From: Spirodela intermedia
Taxonomy: Eukaryota; Streptophyta; Magnoliopsida; Alismatales; Araceae
Reading direction: 5' to 3'
Length of the DNA stretch: 64,000 bases
Assembly (NCBI GenBank): GCA_902729315.2
Contig: LR746272.1
Coordinates: forward strand, 2,638,035-2,702,034
The position numbers were made by a program, and so were the translations under genes. Of this stretch, positions 34,684 to 47,900 are shown piece by piece. The number at the start of each line of letters is the position of its first letter. Position 1 is the first letter of the stretch. The notes below the pieces were generated by a model. It saw only the letters and a program-made list of their open reading frames with translations, was not told the DNA's origin and did not search any database.

Positions 34684-37600
34684 CCCTCCGCCTCCCGTCG
34701 CCAGGAGTAGGCCGTTGTCAGTGCGGGCCCTCCTCTCAACCGGGGAGCCGAATCTCACAGGCTCCACGTCTTCGTCGTCCTCTTCCTTGTCCCCGCCGGA
34801 CTTCCTCCGTCATGTCCAGGCTGCCCTCAAGCGACACCGCCCTCACGGTAGTTATTTGAGCGAGTTTTAAAGTTGCATGTTGTCTGTGTAGTATTTTCGG
34901 GGTTTGTGGATTTTCGTGTTTCCGAGGTATCTAGGCTCTCGGTGTTCTCGGATTTGTGCTCATAAGACTTAGAGCTTCGTTTTTCCTATTCCTCCCTTGA
35001 AGGTATGCATCCTAACGGTCTCCGTGCGAGGAGGGTGCTGGTATCGTCCGGTCGTGCGCCCACCAATTCCATGTCCTCGACCCTGAGTTCGACGCTGATA
35101 AATCTGACTTCATCGGATGAGGGGAAGAGCGACCAACCCTTAGGTGGAGAGCTGGAGGTATCTCCTCCGCCTCTGGAGAACGCTCCATCTTCTTCTATGT
35201 TGCAGATGTTTCCCGATCAAAAGGGATCTTTCCCTATACGGGTAGAAGGTGAGACGCAGCTTGTGTCTGATCGACCGAAAGCATCATCCATGTCTCATGT
35301 AGCAGCAAAGAAGGCTCACTGCTCTTTGGCTGGAGATGAAGTTACCACTGACAATCGGAGTGAGTACTAGTTCCATTACTATCAGAATTGGTAGCGTTTA
35401 TTAAAATTTGAGGCATCTGATGAAACTATGTAGTCCCACTTCTGGCATTTTCTTGTGTTTTCTTTCCCTCCTCCTATCTCTCTCTTGCTCTCAGCTTTTT
35501 TTTTTTCCACAGGTTGCGATGTCACGGGCTTGTCCTATTGTTCTAGAATGAGCGACATTTCGTCTCACATGACTTCTCTTGCTTTGGCAGAGAGGGAAGG
35601 AAGCTCAGGGTCAGTACTTGATCCAGACCTAAATCAGCATAATTTTCAGCAAATGGAAATGTCAGGTATCAGTATGAAGATGGGGGAGAGGATTGAAGCG
35701 CGGAACTGTCAACATATTGTTGATCCTATGACTCAAGGATCAGTTACTGGTTCAAGTGCCACTGCCTTCTCGCTACATTCAGGTCAGGCATTCCAGTGTA
35801 CTCGTGTGACGGTTGCCGGACAGAGTGCTGCACCAACCCAAATGTCTTCCTGTGCGTTTAAGAATGAGTTCAAAGCTCCAGAAAATGTCGCTCCTGCAGG
35901 TGGAGGAATGCTTTTTGAGGAGAGTAATAAGCTTGAAAAACAAGCAAAGGGTCCTTCATTTGATGATCGGATTCATGGGCAAGTCACCACTGGTAATGGG
36001 AGTATTCTTCAGTCTCAGGCACCTACTCGGAAGGTCTCGGCTCTGGATGTTGTAGAACCTTCCCAGCCAACTAAAAGTGAAAAAACTTCGCGAAAGAAGA
36101 GATATGATGCTGACTCATTTTTCAAGGTCAATGGAAAGCTCTATCAAAAGCTCGGTAAAATAGGCAGCGGTGGAAGCAGTGAAGTTTATAAAGTAATAAC
36201 GTCAGACTGTACTATTTATGCTCTGAAAAAAATCACACTCAAAGGCCGTGACTATCCTACAGCTTATGGATTTTGTCAGGAAATTGAGTATCTGAAAAAT
36301 CTGAGGGGGAAGAGCAACATTATTCAGCTAATTGATTTTGAGGTACGAAATTTTGTGTCTAACAAGCCCACAACTCTAGCATTTTGTTTAGTAATCAGAA
36401 GAAATTTACGACTGGTATCTTTTGATATTAATTTTCAAAACTATTTGGCTCTAATTCATGGTATTGAAATCCACCGAGTTCATCCACCTTGTAGGAACTA
36501 AGAATTCCATTGACACGGATTGAATTCAGTTCAAAGCTTGGTAGGAACTCCAATTGATTTTATACAATTATTGGTATTACATTATAATATTGTAACATTT
36601 TTTCTGAAGAAAATGCGACTTATTAGAACTGGAGAATGAGTATAAAATAACTGGAGAATGTGGAAAGTTTATAATATATGCGGAAAAAAACCTTAGCAAT
36701 CATGAGAAGTTGTGTTTAAAATACATGTAGACGCCTTTGCTACTGAAATAAATAATAATGGATAACTGCGTCAAAGAAAGCTCTGAGGATACTAATCTTC
36801 TTGCTGGAAAGACTGCTGTGAAGTGTATGCTTCCAAAGGTTGTCCTTCAAAGCATCTCATCATTGCCATTATCATCATCCACCGAATGCCTACAAGTCGC
36901 AGGACATTTATTTCGATAAGCCTGTCTTGTCTTTCAACTGTTTTCTTCTTTTTTTCTTACTGCAACGAAATTGTGAACCTTCATTTGTTTATAGGTAACA
37001 GACAAGACATTACTTGAGGAGGTCATGACCAGATCCACGAATGCCAAGAACGGTAGGATAAAGGATGACGTTTACATTTACATGGTGCTCGAATATGGAG
37101 AGATTGATTTAGCGAACATGCTTTCACTGAAGTGGAAGGATTTTGATAGATCCAATTGGAAGATGGATGAAAATTGGCTTCGGTTTTATTGGCAGGTATT
37201 TTTTAAGCCTCCCTGACTTGGTTTTGTTCTTTACTTGCTAAAGTTGGGGGAAACATAGTTTCTGAAATGTAGGCGTTGAAACAAAATTGCTCATTATATT
37301 ATTTTCATTGACTTAATTCTGCTCGAGGCTCCAAAATTTGTGATTTTTTTCAATTTGAGTGGTCTTATAGAACCTCGAAGCCTTTGTGCTGAAAAAAACG
37401 TTTAAAATTGAACTGTGTTTATATAATTAAATCTTTTTATTTATTTATTCACCTAAAGAACATTTTGTGAGGAATCAACTTATGTAATTTTTTCCTGCGG
37501 TCCCTATTGTAACAGCCTTGTATTTTAAATTCAAGCTACATCCCTTTTTGGCTGGTATTCATTGTGGACTTTTATGTACATATTTTGGTTTCAACTAATT

Positions 37601-40484
37601 TATATGCCCGATAATCCCGGTCTATGTTGGATATTTCAAGCATCTACACAAAATTCTCACATAGTCAAGGATAGGCATAAGATCAATGGAAACCTTTTAC
37701 AGATCTCTTCCCAAAGTGTTCTCCTGGACAATCTCTTTTGGGCAACTTTTCTCAACCGTAAGATAGAGGAGCAATCTCTATTGTCTCTTGGGAAACCTAA
37801 GAGGGACAAGTCAAGAATGAATGTTGTGTGCTTTCAGTGCGGTGCCCTGGGGCGTAGGTATATTGGTCCCAATGTTCCTAATCATATTGAGTTGTTGACC
37901 AGGAAAACACAAGTCACATGAAAACTTTCTCAATTTAAAGATGTACAATATGTCGGAAGGATTAATTTGTTGTTAAAGGGTGAAGTGATGACTTAATTTT
38001 TTTCTAGTGAAGATTGTAAACTTCATGTTTACTGAAGATACAGTGGACCATAAGATGTATAGCTTAGGTGTCCATTTATGTCAAGAGTTATGTGTTGATA
38101 TTTATTCCAGGGATTAAAAACTAATAGCTGTGTAGGCAACCAGTCAAACAAGGAAGTTGCCTAGCTCGTTGCAAATCAACAATTTATGCTTCCCAAGTGA
38201 GGCCGTTCGTTTTGCAAATAGATCTTATAACTTAAATGTTTTTAAGTTTCTACATCTCATACTGCTTTATTTTTATCGAGAGATAATCTGATTCAGTGTT
38301 ATGTATTATGAAAAACTCCACTTTTGGAGAATAAAAAATTCTTTGTCAGTACCTTTGGCAGTATGATTAGGAAAACTGTTTATTATGATTAAGTAGTCTT
38401 CTGTTGAGATTGTCATGGGGTCAACATGATTAAATGGTATGATTGTGACAGTTTTTTTGTTAATATTAGCTTCGTAGTACAATGTGTCAACTAGCCTTTT
38501 TATCAAAGGTAGATAGATGCGATGGTACTGTGAGGATGAGATGCTTTTTTATGTACTGAACAGTATGAGATAACAGCTTTTCTTCCTATTCCGCCTATTG
38601 CCTCATTGACATCTTGAAAACTACAGCCCTAACTAACATATTTTTCGAGCTGAAATGGCTGAATATTAGATACACAACATAGATGACCTACTCAATTATG
38701 TCGCCAAACGAATTTTTACACAAGCAGAAGTCATAAAGCCAGTGAGAATGGAATTTCAATACTTTTTAATCATCCTAATAATGGTTGAAGGAATTCTGTT
38801 CGTGTGTTGGCGGAGCAGAATACAGAATTACAAGAGCTATGATTTTTCCCGTAAACCCAGTGAGTTCCAGTGCGTAAAATGAAAGTTGTCTAGACATTGG
38901 AAAGGATATACACATTTTAGACGTCATGTACCATCAAATTTTCAACAAAGATCCAATCCATTGGCACAAAGTTTCCTCTTCTCCGAGCTTTCAACATCTC
39001 AATCTCGGTTCCAAAGTCATGCGTCTTTTAGTTGAGCTCTAATTGATTCATTCTGGTGTAGACATTCATAAAAAATGCAATATCCTATGTTAAAAAGATG
39101 AACAGGCGTAAAAATAGGAAGTAATAATGCGTGAAAAATCTTCTTTGGGGATGTTAATCCTCGAATTCCTATTGATAACAATGACATCATGTAATGTAGT
39201 GGGCTATTGAACGAACGGACTTCACCTTCATATTTTGTTGTCTTTCAGGGGATGACCAAAGGTGGGGAAAGATACAAATGAGCTCTCCGACATCAATACA
39301 TAATTGATGAGAATCATGATCACCATTGTTATACATATTGTCTGCAGCTTGAGGAATCATAGGTAGACACTACTTGTGGAGCTGTTGACATGCTTCTTCA
39401 ATTTTGGCATAGTTTGTTAATAAGAACTTAGGTACTTCAGACCCCAGACTCTGCCAGTGTCAATCATAACTTTAAGGAGGACTATATATAAGTTATTCTG
39501 GGTGCGGTGATTTCATTATTCTGATAATTCACTGTGAGGGTTTTGATTTCATCATTTGAGCTTAAATGGTACCCAAATTCATTAGTTATTTACATGGTAC
39601 TCCAACCAATATCTGCAATTTTTGATGATGGGCAATGAGCATGATATGAATTTCATACTTGTTTTATCAAAAAAAAATCGTTTATTTAATTTTACAAAAA
39701 AAAAAATCAATTCGAGATAAACTGCAAGTTCTTGGATACCTGGCCTGACGTTAATTTTCAACATTCAGCAAATGCTTGAAGCTGTGAATACCATACACGA
39801 GGAGCGTATTGTGCACTCCGATTTGAAACCCGCCAACTTCCTGCTGGTCCGAGGTTCGCTGAAACTCATAGACTTCGGCATCGCCAAGGCCATCTCAAGT
39901 GATACGACGAACATTCAGCGTGATTCACAGGTTCATAACTTTGAATCCAAAACTTGTTCTTTCTTGTTTCAAAAGGCAGTTCAGCATCCTTCTTCCATCA
40001 CTACTAAGAACTGCAGGTGGGCACGCTGAATTACATGTCCCCGGAGGCATACATGTGCAACGAGCACGATGCTGATGGGAACACCATCAAGTGCGGCCGG
40101 CCATCGGACATCTGGTCCCTCGGGTGCATTCTTTACCAGATGGTCTATGGGAAGACGCCGTTCGCAGATTACAAGACCGTCTGGGCCAAGTACAAGGTCG
40201 TCACCGACCGGAGCCACCGGATTGTGTACGAACCAGTCTCCAATCCATGGCTCATCGATCTGATGAAGAAATGTCTTGCGTGGGACCGCAACGAGAGGTG
40301 GCGGATACCTCAGCTGCTTCAGCACCCGTTTCTTCTTCCTCCGATACCAAGAGAGATGGATCTGAATCACGGGGATGCCTGGAAATCGCTGATCCAGAAG
40401 ATTGAGACATATTCTCATGTGCCCGAAGTCTCCAGCCTACTCTCTCAGTTCCAGAAACTCATAACAGGTATGGAAGAAGGTTGA
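34664..40484 (+). CDS. MPS1: MPS1/TTK-type mitotic checkpoint protein kinase
   Basis: Six exons: 34664-34847, 35003-35359, 35513-36342, 36995-37195, 39769-39930, 40017-40484. They sum to 2202 nt, or 733 residues. Residues 1-385 form a Ser-rich, probably disordered region; the kinase domain follows (about 388-655). Visible motifs are the glycine loop [14 protein letters not shown], the catalytic lysine in YALKKI, the catalytic loop [12 protein letters not shown] in LIDFGIA, and the activation segment [17 protein letters not shown] in place of HRD and the SQVGTxNYM segment are MPS1/TTK hallmarks, so it is not a dead kinase. MPS1 kinases phosphorylate kinetochore proteins in the spindle assembly checkpoint, and plants also need them in meiosis. 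Intron 4 (37196-39768) is 2.6 kb. The gene is head to head with HCS1 and converges with ASHR1. The N-terminal exons are poorly conserved and slightly less certain than the kinase exons. Confidence 0.94.
37562..37921 (+). pseudogene. Possible gag/zinc-knuckle remnant in MPS1 intron 4
   Basis: A 119-codon open frame inside the intron contains [20 protein letters not shown]. That resembles a CCHC knuckle of retroelement gag proteins with the histidine and last cysteine replaced. Basic residues precede it (GKPKRDKSR). The first 40 codons look random. I read it as a decayed retroelement piece, with low certainty. The rest of this intron shows no coding signal. Confidence 0.35.
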
Positions 40485-41903
40485 GAATCTCTGAATGCTT
40501 GCTTCCCTCTCCTGAGAAAGTGGTTGTGTGCCTTCCTTAGTGCTCTCAAGCCAATATGTGCTTGGGGAAGGATCGACCTTGACCTTGTTCTGTTGTACAC
40601 AAGAAATGGGGGAACATTCTGGGTGGGTGCAATGGATGATTTCCCACTTGGATAGATGAGATTAGAAAGTATATCAGTGGATGATTAAGAATTGAGATGA
40701 AACAGGATTTCTTCATCTTGCCTGGCAGGAACTGACTCAGCCTCTGAAGAGTTGGATCCGGTCACATTTCTTTTTGGTTCTATATTATTTACTTTGCTCA
40801 ATTCTAGGAGAAATTGATGCTCGTTATTTCTAGGATGTCCTGCCCTCCTCAACACTTCTACTGACTTCATAATTCACAGTGAATGTTTGAACATGGGTGA
40901 GTACTGATGGCCAATTTAGTCCTACGATTGTGGGTTTTGATCTCATCAGAGGTCAACGCAGTAATCTGTTTTCTGGATCATTTGCAAGGTCTGGGTCTCA
41001 TGGAAGTCAAAAGGGTCAGCTTTGGACTTTGCAAGATCTGTCCCTGGTCCCAGTGATTTACGTCCAAATATTTATCTTTATTATGAAAAATGTTCAATAA
41101 ATAAAACTGTAGTAACCGTAGAGGGGGGGAAATCTGAAAATCACATCACAAAGCTAGCATAAATGCAAATGCTTGAACACAGAAAAAGCATTTCCATTCC
41201 TTATTTGATGAATTCTCTCCATACCCAAATGTAAGAAAATATGAAGATAGGGGAACTCTGTTGCGGATTTGGTATTAGATTTAGCTTTATTATAAAGCAC
41301 TAATCAACTAGGGCAGCTGTAAACGACTACAATCTGTTCAGATTTCATGCCACATTCAATTCTACATGTGTTTGTTTCATGCCACATTCAATCCTACATT
41401 CAATCTAGTCTTCATTTATAGAAAAAACTAAATATATAATTTAAAAATGAATTTACTGCATTTATCGTCAACTAAATTTTGGTTAGATAACATGGTGGGC
41501 TTATTCGTACTGTCCGTGAACAAAAGAATCTTCCATCATCCGATGATGTATTTTATAATAATCCTAAATTAATTAAGAAGGCCCACTAGTTAATACTAGT
41601 GAGATGATGGGTTTCATGGAGGATCTAGTGACAGATATTGTTAATTAAGGGACTGTTGCACCTCATTTTCATAAATTGCTAATTCTAGGAAATAATGAAA
41701 TTATGGCACATTACATGTCTTTGGATAACTGTATTCACAAAATTTCACAGATAGTTTGACAACATTGAACAAGCTCAATCTGCTGACATAGTTGACTTTC
41801 CACAGAGAGCCTACTCTCCACAAAGAAACTCATAACCAAACACGTTTGTGACATGCCTTCTAAGCAGTTGACACCAGATAAGCAATCGAAATTTACCTGC
41901 CAT
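40485..41903. other. Convergent 3' spacer between MPS1 and ASHR1
   Basis: It contains the 3' UTRs of both genes and AT-rich sequence. 'catgccacattcaat' is repeated near 41346 and 41379. No gene is seen. Confidence 0.55.
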
Positions 41904-44900
41904 TCAGTCGCACGCTGAGAGCCTGTAAGCAGCTTCCCGGCGTGCTTCTTGCAGGTTGCTCAGCAGCTCCCTCATGAATATTGTGTTCATCCCGTGAGTA
42001 ATTCGAAGAATATCCACAGATTTTGTAAAGGATTTGAGAGCCGTCTCAGTATGCTCAAGCAGCCTGGAAATCGAAGAAGAGATGAGGATAGAAAGTAAAC
42101 ATGTAAGTAACTTTGGATTCAAGCACACCGATATAAATATAATTGGTTTCGAAATCATGCAGAAAGACATTTTTGCCCCCCACTAAACTATATTGCCTTG
42201 ATAATAATATATGGACATATTTACCGGTTATCAAGTAGAATACGTAACACTAATTTAAGTCATGAAATAAATATATTATTTGCTGATTATGAAGAAAATG
42301 TAAACGATGATATATTAGGTGTAAGTGGATTCCTTGGCATAAAAAAGTCATTTAAATATTATCAAAGGGTAAAAGGGATAACCGAATCATATCTCTACCA
42401 TTCTAACTTCCCACAGGTGTAATGCTGCAGTCCACAAAGAGGATGAATAGCTGGGTAAAGCCCTACAGCAATATAATAAAATACCATTATAAGACAATTA
42501 AAGAAACTTAATTATATCTCTTTCCATGAGAAGATACAAATATTTTCTTGCAAGAATTTCACTATATAGCAAGTACTTCAGGTCACCATTCTAAATGAAA
42601 ATATTTCTAGCTTAGTTGTGATGTAAATCATTCATTAACTCAATAGCAAAGGATTATGACAAGATCAAAACTATTCATTAACTTGATAGCCGAACAACTA
42701 TTATACTTTAAGAAATACATCTAGATACAAAAAAATGACAAAAAAGCCCCACCTTTCTGGCAAGTTAGTCGTTTAAAAATCATTTTCAAATCTTCATTGC
42801 GTCAACTACAGAAATACAGAATTAGGTTTCCAACGACTTCGATGGTCACCCCTGAACCATCTGATATTTTTGAACCCTGGTCTATCAGATAAGATTCAGG
42901 TTCCAGCACAGTATTTCAGAAACAGAATAAATTCCCCTTCAGGAAGATAGGTCTCTTGGACGTCTTCTCCAACTATAAATCCACGTTTACAAATGTATAG
43001 GGATTCGTGTCCAATAATTCCACAGCAAAGACGGAGTCCTGAATCCTAACTATGATTTTCCCTAAAAACTTTAATACTTAAACTGCATAACTTATTTAGA
43101 TTCAATCTACAACCCCGTTTAAGCTATCAAAATTGGCCAAAAATATGTACAAGAAAGAGATATATCAATGCAATCTTTCGATATTCGAGAGAAATAAAAA
43201 GAATTCCTACCACTACTTTAGGGTTTGAAATTTAACGCATTTAAATTTAATGGCACAGTGGTTCAGAAGAGTTGTTTTGATATCCTATGAACTCGGACAA
43301 TCTCCCCTAAGCCAACTCCTGTGTGCTCAGAAACATTAATCTGACCATCATATGGATAATGACTTGGTAGGTCTAGAACTGTGTCAGGTCAACAAGTCAG
43401 TCTGAGCTGACAAATCACGCTCGGAAACATTAATCAAAAGTATTCTCTTTATTTTATGTCAAAGACAATCAGATCCCCCGATAAACTGACAGCAATGTCC
43501 TTTGTTTTATTATGCAAGTTGCTTTGGTCTCGATACTTTGTCCTAGAATGTGCTGAGACGACCAGAGCACCAGCCCAAGGAAAAACTGTAGAACTTTTTG
43601 TGAATAGAGATACTACAGTTGGATGAAATAAGTCTTGACTGGCATAAACACTGGAATGTGAAGAGAAGATCGACCTACTTTCATATACAGAAATTGTTAA
43701 TCGGCAATAGGTTAAAGCCTTGTTCCAGTCTTTGAGCTCCATATGTATCTGCAAAGACGGGGTGACGAATTATTGCCAACAGAAGAAAAGTAAATAAATT
43801 TGCATAGCTAACTATTACCACACAACCATATGCTTTATGGTTCTCATTAGACTATGACACAAACTACATACGTGTCAACGAGCATTTGACTCCTGCAGTG
43901 CAGCCCAATACATCCACATGATAGAGTTACTGTCCCGAATTCATGAGCCCATGTAAGTCCAATAATACATACGGGTCCTACTTCGCATCAATCTTGGAGG
44001 GAGGGAATAGAGAAGGGATTTTTTTTTAGGAAACAATTAAATGTATATCATATTTTTTTTATTTTTTTGGTAATCATTTTGAACAGCGTAATAAATAATT
44101 TTAATAGAGTACGTTCTGTTTATGACAATGTTCTGTCCCTTCTGAAATATGCTATTTCACACAGCACAAACTGCTGTCTTCAATCTTAAAAAAATAACTT
44201 TGTTAGCTTCAAAACGCAAACAATGAGAGTGTTTTCTTTTTGTTTTGAATAAACCATTGTGAAATTCAGAGGAAAAGATATCAACGCAGAAATAAAGGGA
44301 ACTTACCTTAAGAAGACTTTCACGAGTTCTCAGCAAATCAATTGAAAATGAGTGGCACAGCTCAATTTGGTATTCCTCAATTTTCGTGAAGAACGTATTT
44401 GCTTCATAGTAATCTGATTCATAGTTAAATTTCGTTCTATCATCTTAGAACGAAAAAAAAGTCGCACCGAACGTTCAGTTCAGCTGAAATTGAGTTTCAA
44501 CAAGATTGCAGATCATATTCATGAATCCAAAGGATTGATTGACATTTTAACACCTTCGTAAATTTGAAAGTGGTTTCTTTACACAAAGAAAACTACGTCA
44601 ATTGAAAATTCTGAGTATTGCATAGAAGAGATTGAATAAATGCGATATAGATGGGTTATTATGTAGAAAAAAGTAGACTGAAAAAAAAATACATAGCATG
44701 CACCTTATGTGTCACTCTGAAACTGAACTTTTGAATTACATTTTACCGACAAAAAAATAAAATGACATGTGTACAAGTCGACCTCATTTTCTGTAGGATA
44801 CTGTTAGATGACAGAGACCTGGAAGCCTTGTCTACGAGAACTTTTGTTTCTTTTTCAAGCTTCTTTATTTCTTGATTATCTCTGGAAAGACCACACAGCT

Positions 44901-47900
44901 GGCAAATGAAAACCCTGTTTCCTGAACAGAAAAACCACCACAAGACTTCCAAGACAATAAGTAGAATATAAATTGCTGTAAAAATCAGAGAATAACACAC
45001 AAAAGCCTTGCTTAAGCCTCTGCTTGAGTCATACCGGAATCATAAAGCAAGAAACCATCGCATGTCCTATCCTTGCAACAGTAACCTTCTAAGACAGCAC
45101 TTGCTTTGACGTCCTCGTCATGGTTCTTTTTCATAGGAAAGCAGAATCAGACCATAGATATCAGAAAAGCTAGAGAGAAAACTGTTGCAAAGATTGGTTT
45201 AAACTACAAGTAGATAATTTGGCATTTCGCCTACCACCTTCACACACGCAGTGCATCCGCATGTAAAAAAGTATTGTTCGTTCAAGTCCTTCTGGCGTTT
45301 CCTAGTCGTTGCAGCAGTATCTATGTAGCTTATTGATACCTTGAAACCAGAAGGAAAAATAGAATTGGAGAATAACGTTCAAATTAATCAGTTGAAAACG
45401 TGGCTAGAAACACCAATCAAAATTCGCAGCTGCAGGCAATATGAACTATAAACTAATGAATTACCTCAGTACCTTTTACTATAGGCTCTATAGCACGGAC
45501 CACTGCCACCCTGCCTTCAAATACTAGAACCGCATTGGGCAGGCAACTGCAATGTACAATTTTTTAGTACCGACAATAATAGAGCTCTTTTCATCAATAA
45601 TAAAATAATAATTCCAACAAAAATGGAAAAAATAATAATAAGAATACGAAGAGAACAATAACCTGTGGTTAATAATAGATATAACAGGATATAGTCCAGT
45701 CCCCAGGGGCTTTAGTTCACTATCACAAATGGTGTGAGCATTGCATGCTAGCTACGGATGCAGATCAGAATGTCAATAGATCAGCAATTCATCAGGAAAT
45801 AAGGTAGATACCACAAATATATTAAAATGATAAAAAAGGCACAAAAATTACATTTTTAGAATACAAACAATATAAGAGATTATGATTTGAATACCTTGGA
45901 AAATATTTCTGTAACCTCTTTTATGTTGATCTCCAATTCAGGAAGTACCAAATTGACGAGGTTTGCAATCTGGGCGTAGAGTACTAGCTGTTTCTCATGA
46001 AGATCAGACATATCTTGGTGCGAACAAATTAATTAAACAATAACGATGTAGTTCATGAGAAATGCAAAAGGCATTGGAGGAAAAAATGGCATATGTTTGG
46101 ATACGAGAAACCAGTGCTTCCACCAAGTCATAGCTATCTGTTGCTGTGCTGTGGATTACCTAACAATTGAAAATATAACATTTAAAAAAAAAAGATGTTT
46201 CAGGATAAAAGACGTACTACATTTATAGTATACCACGTATGAACTCATCTTTCTTGCATGTATCTTGCTCCTGTCAGAAAATACAACACCCACTTCTTCA
46301 TGGACATCACAATTTTACACCCACTTGTCCTTTTGACCCTCCTAATGGTGGAAAACCAGGAGTGAATTTAGTGATTTGCTAATCCTACTTTGACATTTTG
46401 TTAATGAGCTTCTCTTTAGTTATTTTAGCTAGGTTTCCGGGAGCTCCATTTTTCTTGACTTATTGATTATTTGTATGAAATAGGATCTAATATATCTACG
46501 GAGTGACGAGGTAGTATCCACCGATTTTTCCTTATAGAATTTCGCATTCTCCATTCCAAAAAAACCTACATCCATGCCCAAGAAATACAAGCTCAAATAC
46601 TATCTAGAGGAAAAAAATTCTGATTGCAAATGGGATGTGCATCCAGTCATAATATAATAAGCGAAGTTTCACGTCAAGGGGAGTACAATGCCAGATAACT
46701 TCCACAGAAAAACATGACAAGCAACGGACAGAAACACAAGGAGAAAACAGCCCAGTAAAAGAAACCATCACGAAAGACGCTGATTACAAAAGAAAAAACA
46801 TCTCCCTTAAAAGACTTCTGAAAGAATACATAGCGGGATTTAAGGTCCATAAATATACAAATTCAACTACCTTATCTTTCTGGAGTTTTCTCTTCAGTAA
46901 CAGTCTCAACATTAGACATATTGATGGCGTCAACATCTTCCTTCTCTCGTTGTTAAGTTTTGAAAGAGCTTTGCACTCGAGTTGATGTAACTTCCATTCT
47001 GATTTCTGATAATAGTTATCATCCAATGTATTACAGAATTATGTCGAAAAAAATGAAAAATAATAGCCAACTGTATTTTCGAAGAGGAGAGTCATAGTTT
47101 CAAGTAGCAAATGATAAATGAGGGGGGGGGGGGAAGTATCCATGAAGTTTACCCTAAATCTTAAAAGGAAAAGAAGGAATACATGTAATACGAAATTATC
47201 AACATTGTGAAGGGCTGCCAATTTAAAAAATGCAAAAAATTGCAAGGCTAGCATGTCCGTAACCCTAGTCATCTGTCATCAAACAGATAAAGGCCCATGA
47301 ATCACTAGTTAAATCAGTAGTCCTGATCATATAAACAACTATCGAAATATCTAAAACGAGGACAAAATATGTCTCATTCGAAGCATTTTAATCAATTGAA
47401 GAAAGCGATAATGCAATACAATTTTTTACTCTAGTCTCATCTATCCGAATTTTACACCAAGATTCAAGCCTTCCTCGATCTTCCCTAACGTTTAAAGTGC
47501 TCTAACTAGAGGCAGTTGTAGCTGGTGTTGAATTTTGATATTAAGCATCTATGTGCTCTATTCCAAAGCTTCTATTCTGCTCCTATAGTCACTACATAAC
47601 GAACATTTCATCTCCATTTCGTTTAATTAATCCATGCGCTGTAGTTATTACTTAACATTCCATGGCAGAAAGACAGCGGCTATTCTGGCTATCACCAGTG
47701 ACTTACCATTTATCCAGAGAAGAAGTTGAAATATAAAAAAAATTGTGAGCGCCAGAGAAGCAATCAAAAGCATGTGAGATCGTTTATATAGTCTAATTCT
47801 TTGACAGAACTGTCTTCTATTTGGGATACAGCAAATAACAGAGAACTGTGAAGGAGAGTGACGAGGTAAGAGTATTTGAATATTAAGGCATTGGACGCTG

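Noticed and set aside
39769..39930. HSD in place of HRD in the MPS1 catalytic loop as a sign of a dead kinase
   Set aside because: HSDLKP is the normal MPS1/TTK form; the catalytic aspartate, the DFG and the lysine are present.
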